DNA of 64,000 nucleotides from Streptomyces sp. ITFR-21. Its GTDB lineage: Bacteria; Actinomycetota; Actinomycetes; Streptomycetales; Streptomycetaceae. The notes beneath the pieces were generated by a model, which was given only the letters and a program-made list of their open reading frames with translations, had not been told where the DNA came from and did not search any database. Below, in pieces: positions 18,122 through 26,467 of the stretch. The DNA lies in assembly GCF_031844685.1 (NCBI RefSeq), contig NZ_CP134605.1, positions 1,521,501 through 1,585,500 of the forward strand, in the 5' to 3' direction. The translations under genes were made by a program, and so were the position numbers. Position 1 is the stretch's first letter, and the number at the start of each line of letters is the position of its first letter.

Positions 18122-18945
18122 GGCGGCCGGGGACCCGCCGGGGCCGGCCCGTCCCGCCCGCGGCGCCCGCGCCCGGCGACGTCCTGGCGTACGCCCGGGA
18201 CCTGCGGGTACGGCTCGGGGAGCGGCCGGTGCTGGACGGCGTGGAACTGACCGTTCGGGCCGGCGAGGTGCTGGCCCTGGTCGGGCCGAACGGCGCGGGC
18301 AAGTCGACGCTGCTGGGGGCGCTGGCCGGGGACGTACCCGCCGCGTCCGGCGAGCTGACCGTCGGCGGGGCGCCGCCGGCCGCGTGGTCGCCGGGGCAGC
18401 TGGCGCTGCGCCGGGCGGTGCTGCCGCAGTCGTCGCCGCTGGCGTTCCCGTTCACCGCCGAGGAGGTGGTACGGATGGGGCGGGCGCCCTGGGCGGGGAC
18501 GGCGCTGGCCGACGAGGACGATCCGGCGGTGGCGGAGGCGATGGCGGCGACCGAGGTCACCGGCTTCGCGGTACGGCCCTACCCCGCGCTGTCCGGGGGT
18601 GAGCGGGCCCGGGTCGCGCTGGCCAGGGTGCTGGCGCAGCGGGCGCCGCTGCTGCTGCTCGACGAGCCCACCGCGGCGCTCGACCTGCACCACCAGGAGC
18701 TCGTGCTGCGGGTCTGCCGGGCGCAGGCGGCACTCGGCCGGGCGGTGGTGATCGTGCTGCACGACCTGGGTCTGGCCGCCGCGCACGCCCACCGCGTCGC
18801 GGTCCTGTCGGCCGGCCGCGTCGCCGCCGACGGCCCGCCCGCGGCGGTGCTCACCGCGGACCTGCTGACGGCGGTCTACCGGCACCCCGTGGAGATCCTC
18901 CCGCATCCGCGTACGGGCCACCCCCTGATCCTCCCGGAGCGGTGA
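18118..18945 (+). CDS. hmuV: Haem ABC transporter ATP-binding protein
   Basis: 275 residues from GTG 18118, overlapping the permease stop in GTGA, which implies coupled translation. The Walker A motif is GPNGAGKST, the Q-loop lies in VLPQSSPLAF, the signature is LSGGERARVALARVLAQ, Walker B is LLLLDEPTAALDLHHQ, and the switch His is in IVLHDLGLAAAHAHRV. This set, with the HmuV-like block FPFTAEEVVRMGRAPW, identifies the ATPase that drives haem import through the adjacent permease. Confidence 0.94.
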   Translation: MRRPGTRRGRPVPPAAPAPGDVLAYARDLRVRLGERPVLDGVELTVRAGEVLALVGPNGAGKSTLLGALAGDVPAASGELTVGGAPPAAWSPGQLALRRAVLPQSSPLAFPFTAEEVVRMGRAPWAGTALADEDDPAVAEAMAATEVTGFAVRPYPALSGGERARVALARVLAQRAPLLLLDEPTAALDLHHQELVLRVCRAQAALGRAVVIVLHDLGLAAAHAHRVAVLSAGRVAADGPPAAVLTADLLTAVYRHPVEILPHPRTGHPLILPER

Positions 18946-19111
18946 GGCCGCGGGGGCCCGCCGGGGGGCCGGGGGCCGCGCCGGGCGGGTGCGGGCCTGT
19001 GGCGGCGGAGCGGGGGCGGCCGGAGAATGCAGGTACGTCCCTGCCCGGGGCCGACCGCCGCCGGGGGACGGTCCGTGCGAACCAGGCACTCACACCCCCG
19101 AGGAGCCCCCA

Positions 19112-19930
19112 TTGCGCATCGCCACACCCCGCCGGTACCTGATGTGCCCGCCGGCGCACTTCCGCGTGACGTACTCGATCAATCCGTGGATGGACCCGAC
19201 CAAACCGGTGGACGCGGCGCTCGCGCTGTTCCAGTGGGAGGACCTGCGGGACCGGTACCGGGCGCTCGGCCACACCGTGGAGGTGCTGGAGCCGCTGCCG
19301 GGGCTGCCGGACATGGTGTTCGCGGCGAACGGCGCGACGGTGGTGGACGGCCGGGTGCTGGGCGCGCGCTTCGCCAACCCCGAGCGGACCGCGGAGGCGC
19401 CCGCGCACCTGGCGTGGTTCCGGGCGCACGGCTTCACCGGGGTGCGGGAGCCGGAGCACGTCAACGAGGCGGAGGGGGACTTCGCGGTCACCGCGTCCTG
19501 GCTGCTGGCCGGGCGGGGCTTCCGCAGCAGTCCGCTCGCCCACGCCGAGGCGCAGGAGTTCTTCGGGCGGCCGGTGATCGGTCTGGAGCTGACCGACCCG
19601 CGCTTCTACCATCTGGACACCGCGCTGGCCGTCCTGGACGACGCGCGCGACGAGATCATGTACTACCCCGGCGCCTTCTCCCCCGGCAGCCGCGCGGTCC
19701 TCGCCCGGCTCTTCCCCGACGCGCTCCTCGCCACGGCCGAGGACGCCGCCGCCCTCGGCCTCAACGCGGTCAGCGACGCCCGCCACGTCCTCCTCCCGCG
19801 CGCCGCCACGGGCCTCCACGAGCCGTTGCGCTCCCGCGGCTTCGAGCCGGTCCCGGTCGATCTGTCCGAACTTCACAAGGCGGGCGGCAGCGTCAAATGC
19901 TGCACCCAGGAACTCCGCCCACCCACCTGA
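19112..19930 (+). CDS. ddaH: Dimethylargininase / arginine deiminase-related hydrolase
   Basis: 272 residues from TTG 19112 with GAGGAG six to seven bases upstream. The pentein-fold blocks are present: MCPPAHFRVTYSINPWMD at the N-terminus, FAANGATVVDG, EGDFAVT, the catalytic-His area FYHLDTALAVL and the nucleophile Cys in GGSVKCCTQEL near the end. The enzyme would cleave N(G),N(G)-dimethylarginine to citrulline and dimethylamine. An ornithine or arginine pathway partner such as rocD is not in the window. The fold also covers arginine deiminases, but the length and the SINPWMD block favour dimethylargininase. Confidence 0.88.
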   Translation: MRIATPRRYLMCPPAHFRVTYSINPWMDPTKPVDAALALFQWEDLRDRYRALGHTVEVLEPLPGLPDMVFAANGATVVDGRVLGARFANPERTAEAPAHLAWFRAHGFTGVREPEHVNEAEGDFAVTASWLLAGRGFRSSPLAHAEAQEFFGRPVIGLELTDPRFYHLDTALAVLDDARDEIMYYPGAFSPGSRAVLARLFPDALLATAEDAAALGLNAVSDARHVLLPRAATGLHEPLRSRGFEPVPVDLSELHKAGGSVKCCTQELRPPT

Positions 19931-20149
19931 CCGTCCCTCCCCCACCTGCCCGGCCGTCCCGCCGGATCCTCGGCCGCCCGGTCCCCGCGGCCCCCGGACC
20001 ATGCCGTCCGGTGCCGCGCGCCCCGTTCTCGGCGGGGCGCCCTCGCCGGCCGACGGCTGACCGGCCGGGGGCGCGGGGAACCGCGCGCCTGAAGCTTCCC
20101 CCTGATCGTGGACACCCGGAGACCGGGACCTGAGGTTCCAGAGGAAGTG

Positions 20150-20535
20150 GCACCGGGTGGGAAGCGAGTACACGAGGCGGTGCACCGGGGAGTTCGAACG
20201 GGACGCCATCGCGCTCGTCGACTCCCCGGGCAGAACGGTCACCGCCGTCGCGCGGGAACTCGGCATCAGCTCCGAGGCCCCGCGCGGCCGGTACCGCCGG
20301 GCCGAGGCCGACCAGGCCGAGGCGCCCCGGACGAGCTGGCCAGCGCGGAGCGTGAGGAACCGCGCCGGCTGCGCAGGGAGGCCGCGAACAGCAGCAGACG
20401 GTCGGGATCCTGAGAAAAGCGACGGCCTTCTTCGTGAAGGAAAGCGACCGGTGACCACGTCGTACCGGTTGATCCATGCGGAGAAAACGAACTACCCGAT
20501 CGTGTTGCTGTGCCGGGTGCTGCACGGAGCAGCGC
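20150..20535 (+). pseudogene. Decayed IS3-family transposase remnant
   Basis: Three frames together rebuild an IS3-type OrfA: YTRRCTGEFERDAIALV with the helix TVTAVARELGIS (about 20160-20330), then DELASAEREEPRRLRREA in a second frame (20330-20395), then ILRKATAFFVKESDR in a third (20405-20451). A start of OrfB follows, TTSYRLIHAEKTNYPIVLLCRVL, and stops matching after about 25 residues. At least two frameshifts and the loss of the whole DDE domain make it inactive. It is not the same IS as the intact element at 54.8 kb. Confidence 0.85.
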
Positions 20536-20701
20536 CCTCGCGCCGGCGGCGACCCGCGCCCCCGCCGTGGGCGGCCGGGCGGTTCCCCGCGCCCCCTGGA
20601 AACCCGCCTCCCGGCGCGACGGCCCCCGCCCCGGGAGGGGCACCGTTGTCGGCGGGGGCAGGCCCGGGGCGGGGGTGCGGCAGGAGGCTTAGAGTGCGGG
20701 C

Positions 20702-22381
20702 ATGGGTGGAATGCCGCAGCACGCGGGGTATGACGTCGTGATCGTGGGCGGGGGGCACAACGGGCTGGTGGCCGCCGCGCATCTGGGGCGGGCCGGGCGG
20801 CGGGTGCTGGTGCTGGAGCGGCTGGACCGGACCGGTGGGGCCGCGGTGTCGGCGCGGGCGTTCGGCGGGGTGGACGCGCGGCTGTCGCGGTACTCGTACC
20901 TGGTGAGCCTGCTGCCCCGGAAGATCGTGGACGACCTGGGGCTGCGGTTCGCGGTGCGGCGCCGGCGCATCTCCTCGTACAGCCCGCGGGGCGGGAGCGG
21001 GCTGCTGGTGGACTCCGGGGACGCCGGCCGGACCCGGGAACAGTTCGTCCGGCTCACCGGCTCGGACCGGGACTTCGAGGCGTGGCAGCGCTTCTACGGC
21101 ATGACCCGGCACGTCGCGGAACGGGTCTTCCCGACACTGACCGGCCCGCTGCCGACCCGGGCCGAACTGGAGCGCCGGATCGACGACCCGGCTGCCTGGG
21201 AGGCGCTGTTCGAGCGGCCGATCGGCGAGACCGTGGAGCGGGAGTTCACCGACGACCTGGTCCGCGGCGTGGTCCTCACCGACGCGCTGATCGGCACCTT
21301 CACGCACGCCCACGACCCGTCACTGCGGCAGAACCGCTGCTTCCTCTACCACGTGATCGGCGGCGGCACCGGCGACTGGGACGTGCCGGTCGGCGGGATG
21401 GGCGCCTTCACCGACGCGCTGGCGGACGCGGCCCGCGCGGCCGGTGTCGAAATCGTCACCGGGGCCGAGGTGACCGCGATCGCGACCGACGGGGTACGGG
21501 CGGAGGTGGCGTACGGCGAGGGCCGTACCGTCGGCGCCCGGCACGTGCTGGTCAACGCGTCCCCGTACGCGCTGGCCGGGCTGCTCGGCGGGCGGCCGCC
21601 GGCCCGCCCGGAGGGCGCCCAGCTGAAGGTCAACATGCTGCTGCGGCGGCTGCCGAGGCTGCGGGACGGGGGTGTGGACCCCCGGGAGGCGTTCGCCGGC
21701 ACCTTCCACGTCGCCGAGTCGTACCGGCAGTTGCAGACCGCGTACGAGCAGGCCGCCGCGGGCCGGCTGCCGGACGCGCCGCCGTCGGAGATCTACTGCC
21801 ACAGCCTGACCGACCCGTCGGTCCTCTCCCCCGAGCTGGCCGCGCAGGGCACGCACACCCTGACGCTGTTCGGGCTGCACACGCCCGCCCGGCTCTTCGC
21901 ACAGGACCCGGAGGGCGCCAAGGCCGCGCTGCTGAAGGCGACGCTGGCGCAGCTGGACGCGGTGCTGGCCGAGCCGATCGCGGACTGCCTTGCGCTGGAC
22001 GCGGACGGGCGGCCGTGCCTGGAGGCGAAGTCCCCGGTGGACCTGGAGCGCGAGGTGGGCCTGCCCGGCGGCCACATCTTCCACCGCGACCTCAGCTGGC
22101 CGTACGCGGCGCGGTCGGGACCGGACACGGACGGCGGCGCGCCGGACGGCGCCCGGCCCGACGGCGGCGCCGCGGCCGGCACCGCACCCGGTACGGCCGC
22201 CGACGCCTCGGCCGGTTCCGCGGCCGGTGGCGGGAATGAAGTGATCGGCGCCACCGGTCGCTGGGGAGTCGGCACGGGGTATGCGAACGTCTACCTCTGC
22301 GGCGCGGGCGCGGTCCGCGGCGGCGGAGTCAGCGGTGTCCCGGGGCACAACGCGGCGATGGCGGTACTGGAGAAGGCATGA
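20702..22381 (+). CDS. FAD-dependent oxidoreductase, phytoene-desaturase-like
   Basis: 559 residues from ATG 20702; a second ATG nine bases later (MPQHAGYDV) is also possible. The FAD dinucleotide-binding motif is YDVVIVGGGHNGLVAAAHLGRAGRRVLVLE, followed by GGAAVS. The C-terminal FAD motif is YLCGAGAVRGGGVSGVPGHNAAMAVLE. VIGGGTGDWDVPVGGMGAFTDALADAARAAGVEI and the downstream strand match the carotenoid-desaturase-like family, but no carotenoid genes are near and the substrate is unknown. A Gly/Ala-rich insert (about residues 485-515) sits before the last FAD block. The stop overlaps the CorA start in ATGA. Confidence 0.85.
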   Translation: MGGMPQHAGYDVVIVGGGHNGLVAAAHLGRAGRRVLVLERLDRTGGAAVSARAFGGVDARLSRYSYLVSLLPRKIVDDLGLRFAVRRRRISSYSPRGGSGLLVDSGDAGRTREQFVRLTGSDRDFEAWQRFYGMTRHVAERVFPTLTGPLPTRAELERRIDDPAAWEALFERPIGETVEREFTDDLVRGVVLTDALIGTFTHAHDPSLRQNRCFLYHVIGGGTGDWDVPVGGMGAFTDALADAARAAGVEIVTGAEVTAIATDGVRAEVAYGEGRTVGARHVLVNASPYALAGLLGGRPPARPEGAQLKVNMLLRRLPRLRDGGVDPREAFAGTFHVAESYRQLQTAYEQAAAGRLPDAPPSEIYCHSLTDPSVLSPELAAQGTHTLTLFGLHTPARLFAQDPEGAKAALLKATLAQLDAVLAEPIADCLALDADGRPCLEAKSPVDLEREVGLPGGHIFHRDLSWPYAARSGPDTDGGAPDGARPDGGAAAGTAPGTAADASAGSAAGGGNEVIGATGRWGVGTGYANVYLCGAGAVRGGGVSGVPGHNAAMAVLEKA

Positions 22382-23508
22382 TGACCCACAGACCCAGGAT
22401 CATTCACCACAGGGACGGCACCCGCCGCTCGATCGGCCGTCAGTGGCTGCGCGGCGGCAGCAAGTGGCACACCCTCACCGCGGGCGACCTGCCCGGACAG
22501 CGCCGGGGCACCGCCGACGTGGTGGTGGACTGCGCGGTGTACGAGGACGGCTGCCGGGTGGCGTCGATCCCGCCGCAGGAGGCGCTGGCGGAGGCCAGGA
22601 AGCGGCCGGGCGGCTTCGCCTGGATCGGGCTGCACCAGCCGGAGTACGAGCACCTCGCCGAGATCGCCGAGGTGTTCGGGCTGCATCCGCTGGCGGTGGA
22701 GGACGCGGTGCGGGCGCATCAGCGGCCGAAGCTGGAGCGGTACGGCGACACGCTGTTCCTGGTGCTGAAGACGATTGTCTTCGTCGAGCACGAGAAGCTC
22801 ACCGCGACCAGCGAGGTGGTCGACACCGGTGAGCTGATGATCTTCCTGGGCGCCGACTTCGTGGTGGTGGTACGGCACGGCAGCGCGCCCGGCCTGACCC
22901 GGGTCCGGCGGGCCCTGGAGAGCCGCCCGGAGATGCTCGGGCACGGCCCGGCCGCGGTGCTGCACGCGATCACCGACCAGGTGGTGGACGACTACCTCGA
23001 CGTCGTCGACGAGGTGGAACGCGACGTGGACGAGCTGGAGTCCGACGTGTTCTCCGCCAACCACGACGACGACGCGGAGCGGATCTACCAGCTCAAGCGG
23101 GAGCTGATCGAGTTCAAGCGGGCGGTGCACCCGATGGCCCGCCCGCTCCAGCGGCTGAGCGAGGAGAGCGACGCGCTGATCGGTGCCGAGATCGGCCGCT
23201 ACTTCCGCGACGTGGCGGACCACCTGGCGCACGTCCGGGAGCGGCTGACCGGCTACGGCGAGCTGGTGGACGGCCTGCTGGCGGCCAATCTCAGCCAATT
23301 GGCGGTGCAGCAGAACGTGGACATGCGGCGGATCAGCGCGGCGGCGGCGATCCTGGCCATCCCCACCATGATCGCCGGGTTCTACGGCATGAACTTCGAG
23401 CACATGCCGGAGCTGCGCTGGACCTTCGGCTACCCGCTGATGCTCGGGGTCACGGCGACCCTGTCGGCGCTGTGCTACCGGGCCTTCCGCCGCTACGGCT
23501 GGCTCTGA
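22378..23508 (+). CDS. corA: CorA family magnesium/cobalt transporter
   Basis: 376 residues from ATG 22378, overlapping the stop of the oxidoreductase gene. A large cytoplasmic N-domain (LHPLAVEDAVRAHQRPKLERYGDTLFLVLKT) and a long helical stalk lead to two C-terminal membrane helices. The signature FYGMNFEHMPEL is the pore-mouth GMN motif between them. It would be a pentameric channel moving Mg2+ (also Co2+ or Ni2+) across the membrane. The C-terminus is CYRAFRRYGWL. Its 3' end overlaps the convergent Rsm22-like gene by 16 bases. Confidence 0.94.
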   Translation: MMTHRPRIIHHRDGTRRSIGRQWLRGGSKWHTLTAGDLPGQRRGTADVVVDCAVYEDGCRVASIPPQEALAEARKRPGGFAWIGLHQPEYEHLAEIAEVFGLHPLAVEDAVRAHQRPKLERYGDTLFLVLKTIVFVEHEKLTATSEVVDTGELMIFLGADFVVVVRHGSAPGLTRVRRALESRPEMLGHGPAAVLHAITDQVVDDYLDVVDEVERDVDELESDVFSANHDDDAERIYQLKRELIEFKRAVHPMARPLQRLSEESDALIGAEIGRYFRDVADHLAHVRERLTGYGELVDGLLAANLSQLAVQQNVDMRRISAAAAILAIPTMIAGFYGMNFEHMPELRWTFGYPLMLGVTATLSALCYRAFRRYGWL

Positions 23509-24560
23509 GGCGCTGGCTCCGGCCGCTGGCCGCCGTCCGGCGCGGTCGCGGGCGGCGGCCAGGGGTCGCCCCAGTCGGTGTCCCTGGCCACGCGGTAGTC
23601 GGCGCCGTGCCGTTTGGTGACGGTGGCGCGGGTCAGGGCGCCGTCGCGGGTGCACAGGTCGAGCAGGACCTGGCCCTTGCGGATCTGCGGGTGGCGTACG
23701 ACGCGGTTCGCGGCGGGGACGGCGGGGACGGCGGCGGGGCGGACCGCGGCCACGTAGGAGAACTTCTCGTCCTCGTAGGGCAGCGTGCCGCCCTTGATCC
23801 GCCGGTGCAGCGAGGTGCGCGGCACGCGGGCGGCGAAGTGGCACCAGTCGGTACCGGTGACCGGGCAGGCCGCGTCGTGCGGGCAGGGCGCGAGGACGGT
23901 CAGGCCGGCCGCGACGAGCCGGGCGCGGGCCTCGACGATCCGGGCGTAGCCGTCGGGGGTACCGGGTTCGGCGATCACCAGCGCGCCGCGGGTGGCGGCG
24001 GCAGCGGCGTCGACCAGTGCGCCGCGGTCGGCCGCGGTGAGCTCGCCGACCACGTACGAGACGGTGACCAGGTCGGCGGCCGGCAGCCGGGGGGTGCCGC
24101 CGAGCGGTGCCCTGGTCCACGCGGCGTCGCGTACGGCGGGCAGTTCGGCGAGCCGGGCGAGGTCCCGGCCGAGGTCGAGGGCGGCCTGCGACCAGTCCAG
24201 GACGGTGCTGGTGTGCGGTGCCGGCGCGTCGGCCCAGGTCCCGGCCACCGCCCAGGTGGCCGCGCCGGTGCCGCCGCCCAGGTCCAGATGGGTGGCGGGC
24301 GTCCACGCGCCGGCCTGCTCCCGCAGCGCCTCCAGCGCGGCCCGGACGGCGGCGTAGGTGGCGGGCATCCGGTACGCGGCGTAGGCGGCGGCGTCGGCCG
24401 CGTCCCGCAGGACGGGCGCGGCGGTCGGGGTCGTACCCCGGTAGTTCTCGATCAGTCGCTCGACCTGGGGCCAGGCCCGGCTGGGCACGGTGGCCCGCAG
24501 CCGGTCGGTGAGCGCGTCGCGCAGGTCGTCGGGGAGAGGCACGGTGGGCACAAGCCCCAA
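23493..24560 (-). CDS. Small ribosomal subunit Rsm22 family methyltransferase-like protein
   Basis: 355 residues if read from TTG 24560; GTG codons at 24551 and 24542 are alternative starts. The SAM-binding motif HLDLGGGTGAATWAVAGTW and VSYVVGELT are seen, and VERLIENYRG near the N-terminus is typical. A cysteine cluster, CPHDAACPVTGTDWCHF, matches the Fe-S-type metal site of Rsm22 proteins, which bind the small ribosomal subunit. The direct reaction is uncertain: mitochondrial Rsm22/METTL17 acts in ribosome assembly. Confidence 0.85.
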   Translation of the reverse strand: MGLVPTVPLPDDLRDALTDRLRATVPSRAWPQVERLIENYRGTTPTAAPVLRDAADAAAYAAYRMPATYAAVRAALEALREQAGAWTPATHLDLGGGTGAATWAVAGTWADAPAPHTSTVLDWSQAALDLGRDLARLAELPAVRDAAWTRAPLGGTPRLPAADLVTVSYVVGELTAADRGALVDAAAAATRGALVIAEPGTPDGYARIVEARARLVAAGLTVLAPCPHDAACPVTGTDWCHFAARVPRTSLHRRIKGGTLPYEDEKFSYVAAVRPAAVPAVPAANRVVRHPQIRKGQVLLDLCTRDGALTRATVTKRHGADYRVARDTDWGDPWPPPATAPDGGQRPEPAPQSQP

Positions 24561-24777
24561 CTGTAAGGGGCGGCCACACCAGCCTCCTCACTCGTGCGGC
24601 CGCTTCCGCCGGAAGGGCCATACTTGCGTGAACTCGGTCATAACTTGGTCTCGAATCCGTGCAATATGCAGCGCGCGACCACCCGTTTGGCCTACCGTTC
24701 GCAGGTGTCAGGGCGCGACCAGCGCTTGGGGAAGTGCTGGGCCGCCCAGTTCAGTCGCGATGTGCCATGGGGGGTCC

Positions 24778-26385
24778 ATGCGGCGTGTCGGAACAAACCC
24801 GGTCATACCGGGCGCGTCCACATCGGTGGAAAGCGAGCCCAGACCCGGGCGGAGTCCCACTCCGCCTCCCTTCGAGACCAGGGCATCGGGGACCACCGAT
24901 GCCCTTGGTGTGCCCGGCGACTACCGCAGGCGCCGGCGGCACGGCAAGCACAGTGTGCGCGGCGCGCACAGCACGTACCGCGACAAGGCGGCCTGGTACC
25001 GGCCGCTCGCCCTCGCGGTGGACGTCCTCGGGATCGGCGTCCCCGCTTTTCTGGTCCTGCGCCACACCGGCCAGCCGCACCCGCTCGGGTGCGCCCTGGT
25101 CGCCGCGTCCCTGTGGACGGCCGTCCGCGCGGCACGGCGCCGGTACGCGGCCGACGTACTGGGGGAGACCCGCGGCGTCCTCGCGGCGCTCTCCGACTGG
25201 GTGGTGCTGCTCGGGGCGCTGGCCATGGTCCGCACCGCCTGCGGTGAGATCGTCGCACCGCTGCTGGCCGTCGCCGGCGTGGCCTCCGGGCCGCTGCTGA
25301 CGATGGTCGCCAGCAACCTGACCCAGCGCCACCTCATCTCGGAGCGCCGCTCCGCGCAGGCGGTCCGCAGGGTCCTGGTCATCGGTGAACCGAGCACCGC
25401 CGACCACGTGGTGGGACACCTGGCGGGCCGCACCGACCACGCGTACGTGGTGGTCGGGGTGGTTCCGGTGGGCAACGCCCGGCTGGAGTGCGGGGCTCCG
25501 GTCACCGCGCGGCTCGGCTCGGTCGACCCGCAGAACATCACCGCGGACGCGGCCACCGTACTGGCCGCCGCCCGCGAGCACCACGCCGAACTGGTCCTGG
25601 TCTCGCCCGGCCCGCGGCTGTCCGCGGACCGGCTGCGCCGGCTGTGCTGGGCGCTGCACGACGCGAAAGTGCCGGTGGCGATCCTGCCGGGCCTGATCGA
25701 CGTGGCGGTGCGCCGGGTGCAGCTGGACGCGCCCGGCGGGCTGGCCGTGCTGCACGTCGCCCCGCCGCTGAACCGCGGCTTCCAGGTGGGGCTGAAGGCC
25801 GTGGTGGACCGGGTGGGCGCGGCCTTCGGGCTGCTCGCGCTGGCCCCGCTGTTCGGCGTGGTGGCGCTGGCCATCCGGTGCACCTCGCCGGGGCCGGTGT
25901 TCTACAAGCAGACCCGGTACGGGCAGAACTGCACGCCGTTCATGATGTACAAGTTCCGCACGATGGTCGCCGACGCGGACGCCCGCAAGGCGGATCTGGA
26001 GCGCACGGGCGCCAACGAGAACGACGGCCTGATGTTCAAGATGCGCCGCGACCCCCGGGTGACCCGGGTCGGCGGGGCGCTGCGCCGCTACTCGCTCGAC
26101 GAACTCCCGCAGCTGGTCAACGTGCTGCGGGGCGAGATGTCGCTCGTCGGTCCGCGTCCGCCGCTGCCCGACGAGGTGGCGCGCTACGACAAGGTCGAGG
26201 TGCGGCGGCTCGCCGTCAAGCCCGGCATCACCGGGCTGTGGCAGGTCAGCGGACGCAGTGACCTGTCGTGGGACGAGACCGTCACGCTGGACCTGCGGTA
26301 CGTCGACAACTGGTCGTTCACCACGGACGTCGACGTGATGGCCCGCACCCTGCGGGCCGTCGTCGACGGACGCGGCGCGTACTGA
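24778..26385 (+). CDS. Polyprenyl glycosylphosphotransferase (exopolysaccharide initiation)
   Basis: 535 residues from ATG 24778 (MRRVGTNPVIPG), with GGGGGG just upstream; the frame is open to 24490, but that part has no family character. The N-terminal half has four or so membrane segments and a CoA-binding-like Rossmann domain (RVLVIGEPSTADHVVGHL). The C-terminal catalytic domain has FYKQTRYGQNCTPFMMYKFRTMVADAD, LRRYSLDELPQLVNVLRGEMSLVGPRPPLPDEV and KPGITGLWQVSGRSDLSWDE, the full bacterial sugar-transferase signature. It moves a sugar phosphate onto undecaprenyl phosphate to start a surface glycan. A glycosyltransferase gene faces it tail to tail. Confidence 0.93.
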   Translation: MRRVGTNPVIPGASTSVESEPRPGRSPTPPPFETRASGTTDALGVPGDYRRRRRHGKHSVRGAHSTYRDKAAWYRPLALAVDVLGIGVPAFLVLRHTGQPHPLGCALVAASLWTAVRAARRRYAADVLGETRGVLAALSDWVVLLGALAMVRTACGEIVAPLLAVAGVASGPLLTMVASNLTQRHLISERRSAQAVRRVLVIGEPSTADHVVGHLAGRTDHAYVVVGVVPVGNARLECGAPVTARLGSVDPQNITADAATVLAAAREHHAELVLVSPGPRLSADRLRRLCWALHDAKVPVAILPGLIDVAVRRVQLDAPGGLAVLHVAPPLNRGFQVGLKAVVDRVGAAFGLLALAPLFGVVALAIRCTSPGPVFYKQTRYGQNCTPFMMYKFRTMVADADARKADLERTGANENDGLMFKMRRDPRVTRVGGALRRYSLDELPQLVNVLRGEMSLVGPRPPLPDEVARYDKVEVRRLAVKPGITGLWQVSGRSDLSWDETVTLDLRYVDNWSFTTDVDVMARTLRAVVDGRGAY

Positions 26386-26408
26386 CGGGGGCGCCGGCCC
26401 CACCCGAA

Positions 26409-26450
26409 CGGCCCGGCGCCGGGTGCCCTCCAGGGCCCGGCGCCGGGCCG
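26409..26450. terminator. Bidirectional terminator between convergent glycan genes
   Basis: A perfect 15-base inverted repeat (26409-26423 with 26436-26450) with a 12-base loop lies between the sugar transferase (end 26385) and the glycosyltransferase (end 26468). Each arm holds the palindrome CCCGGCGCCGGG. Confidence 0.7.
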
Positions 26451-26467
26451 CTCCCCGTCGGGGACCG

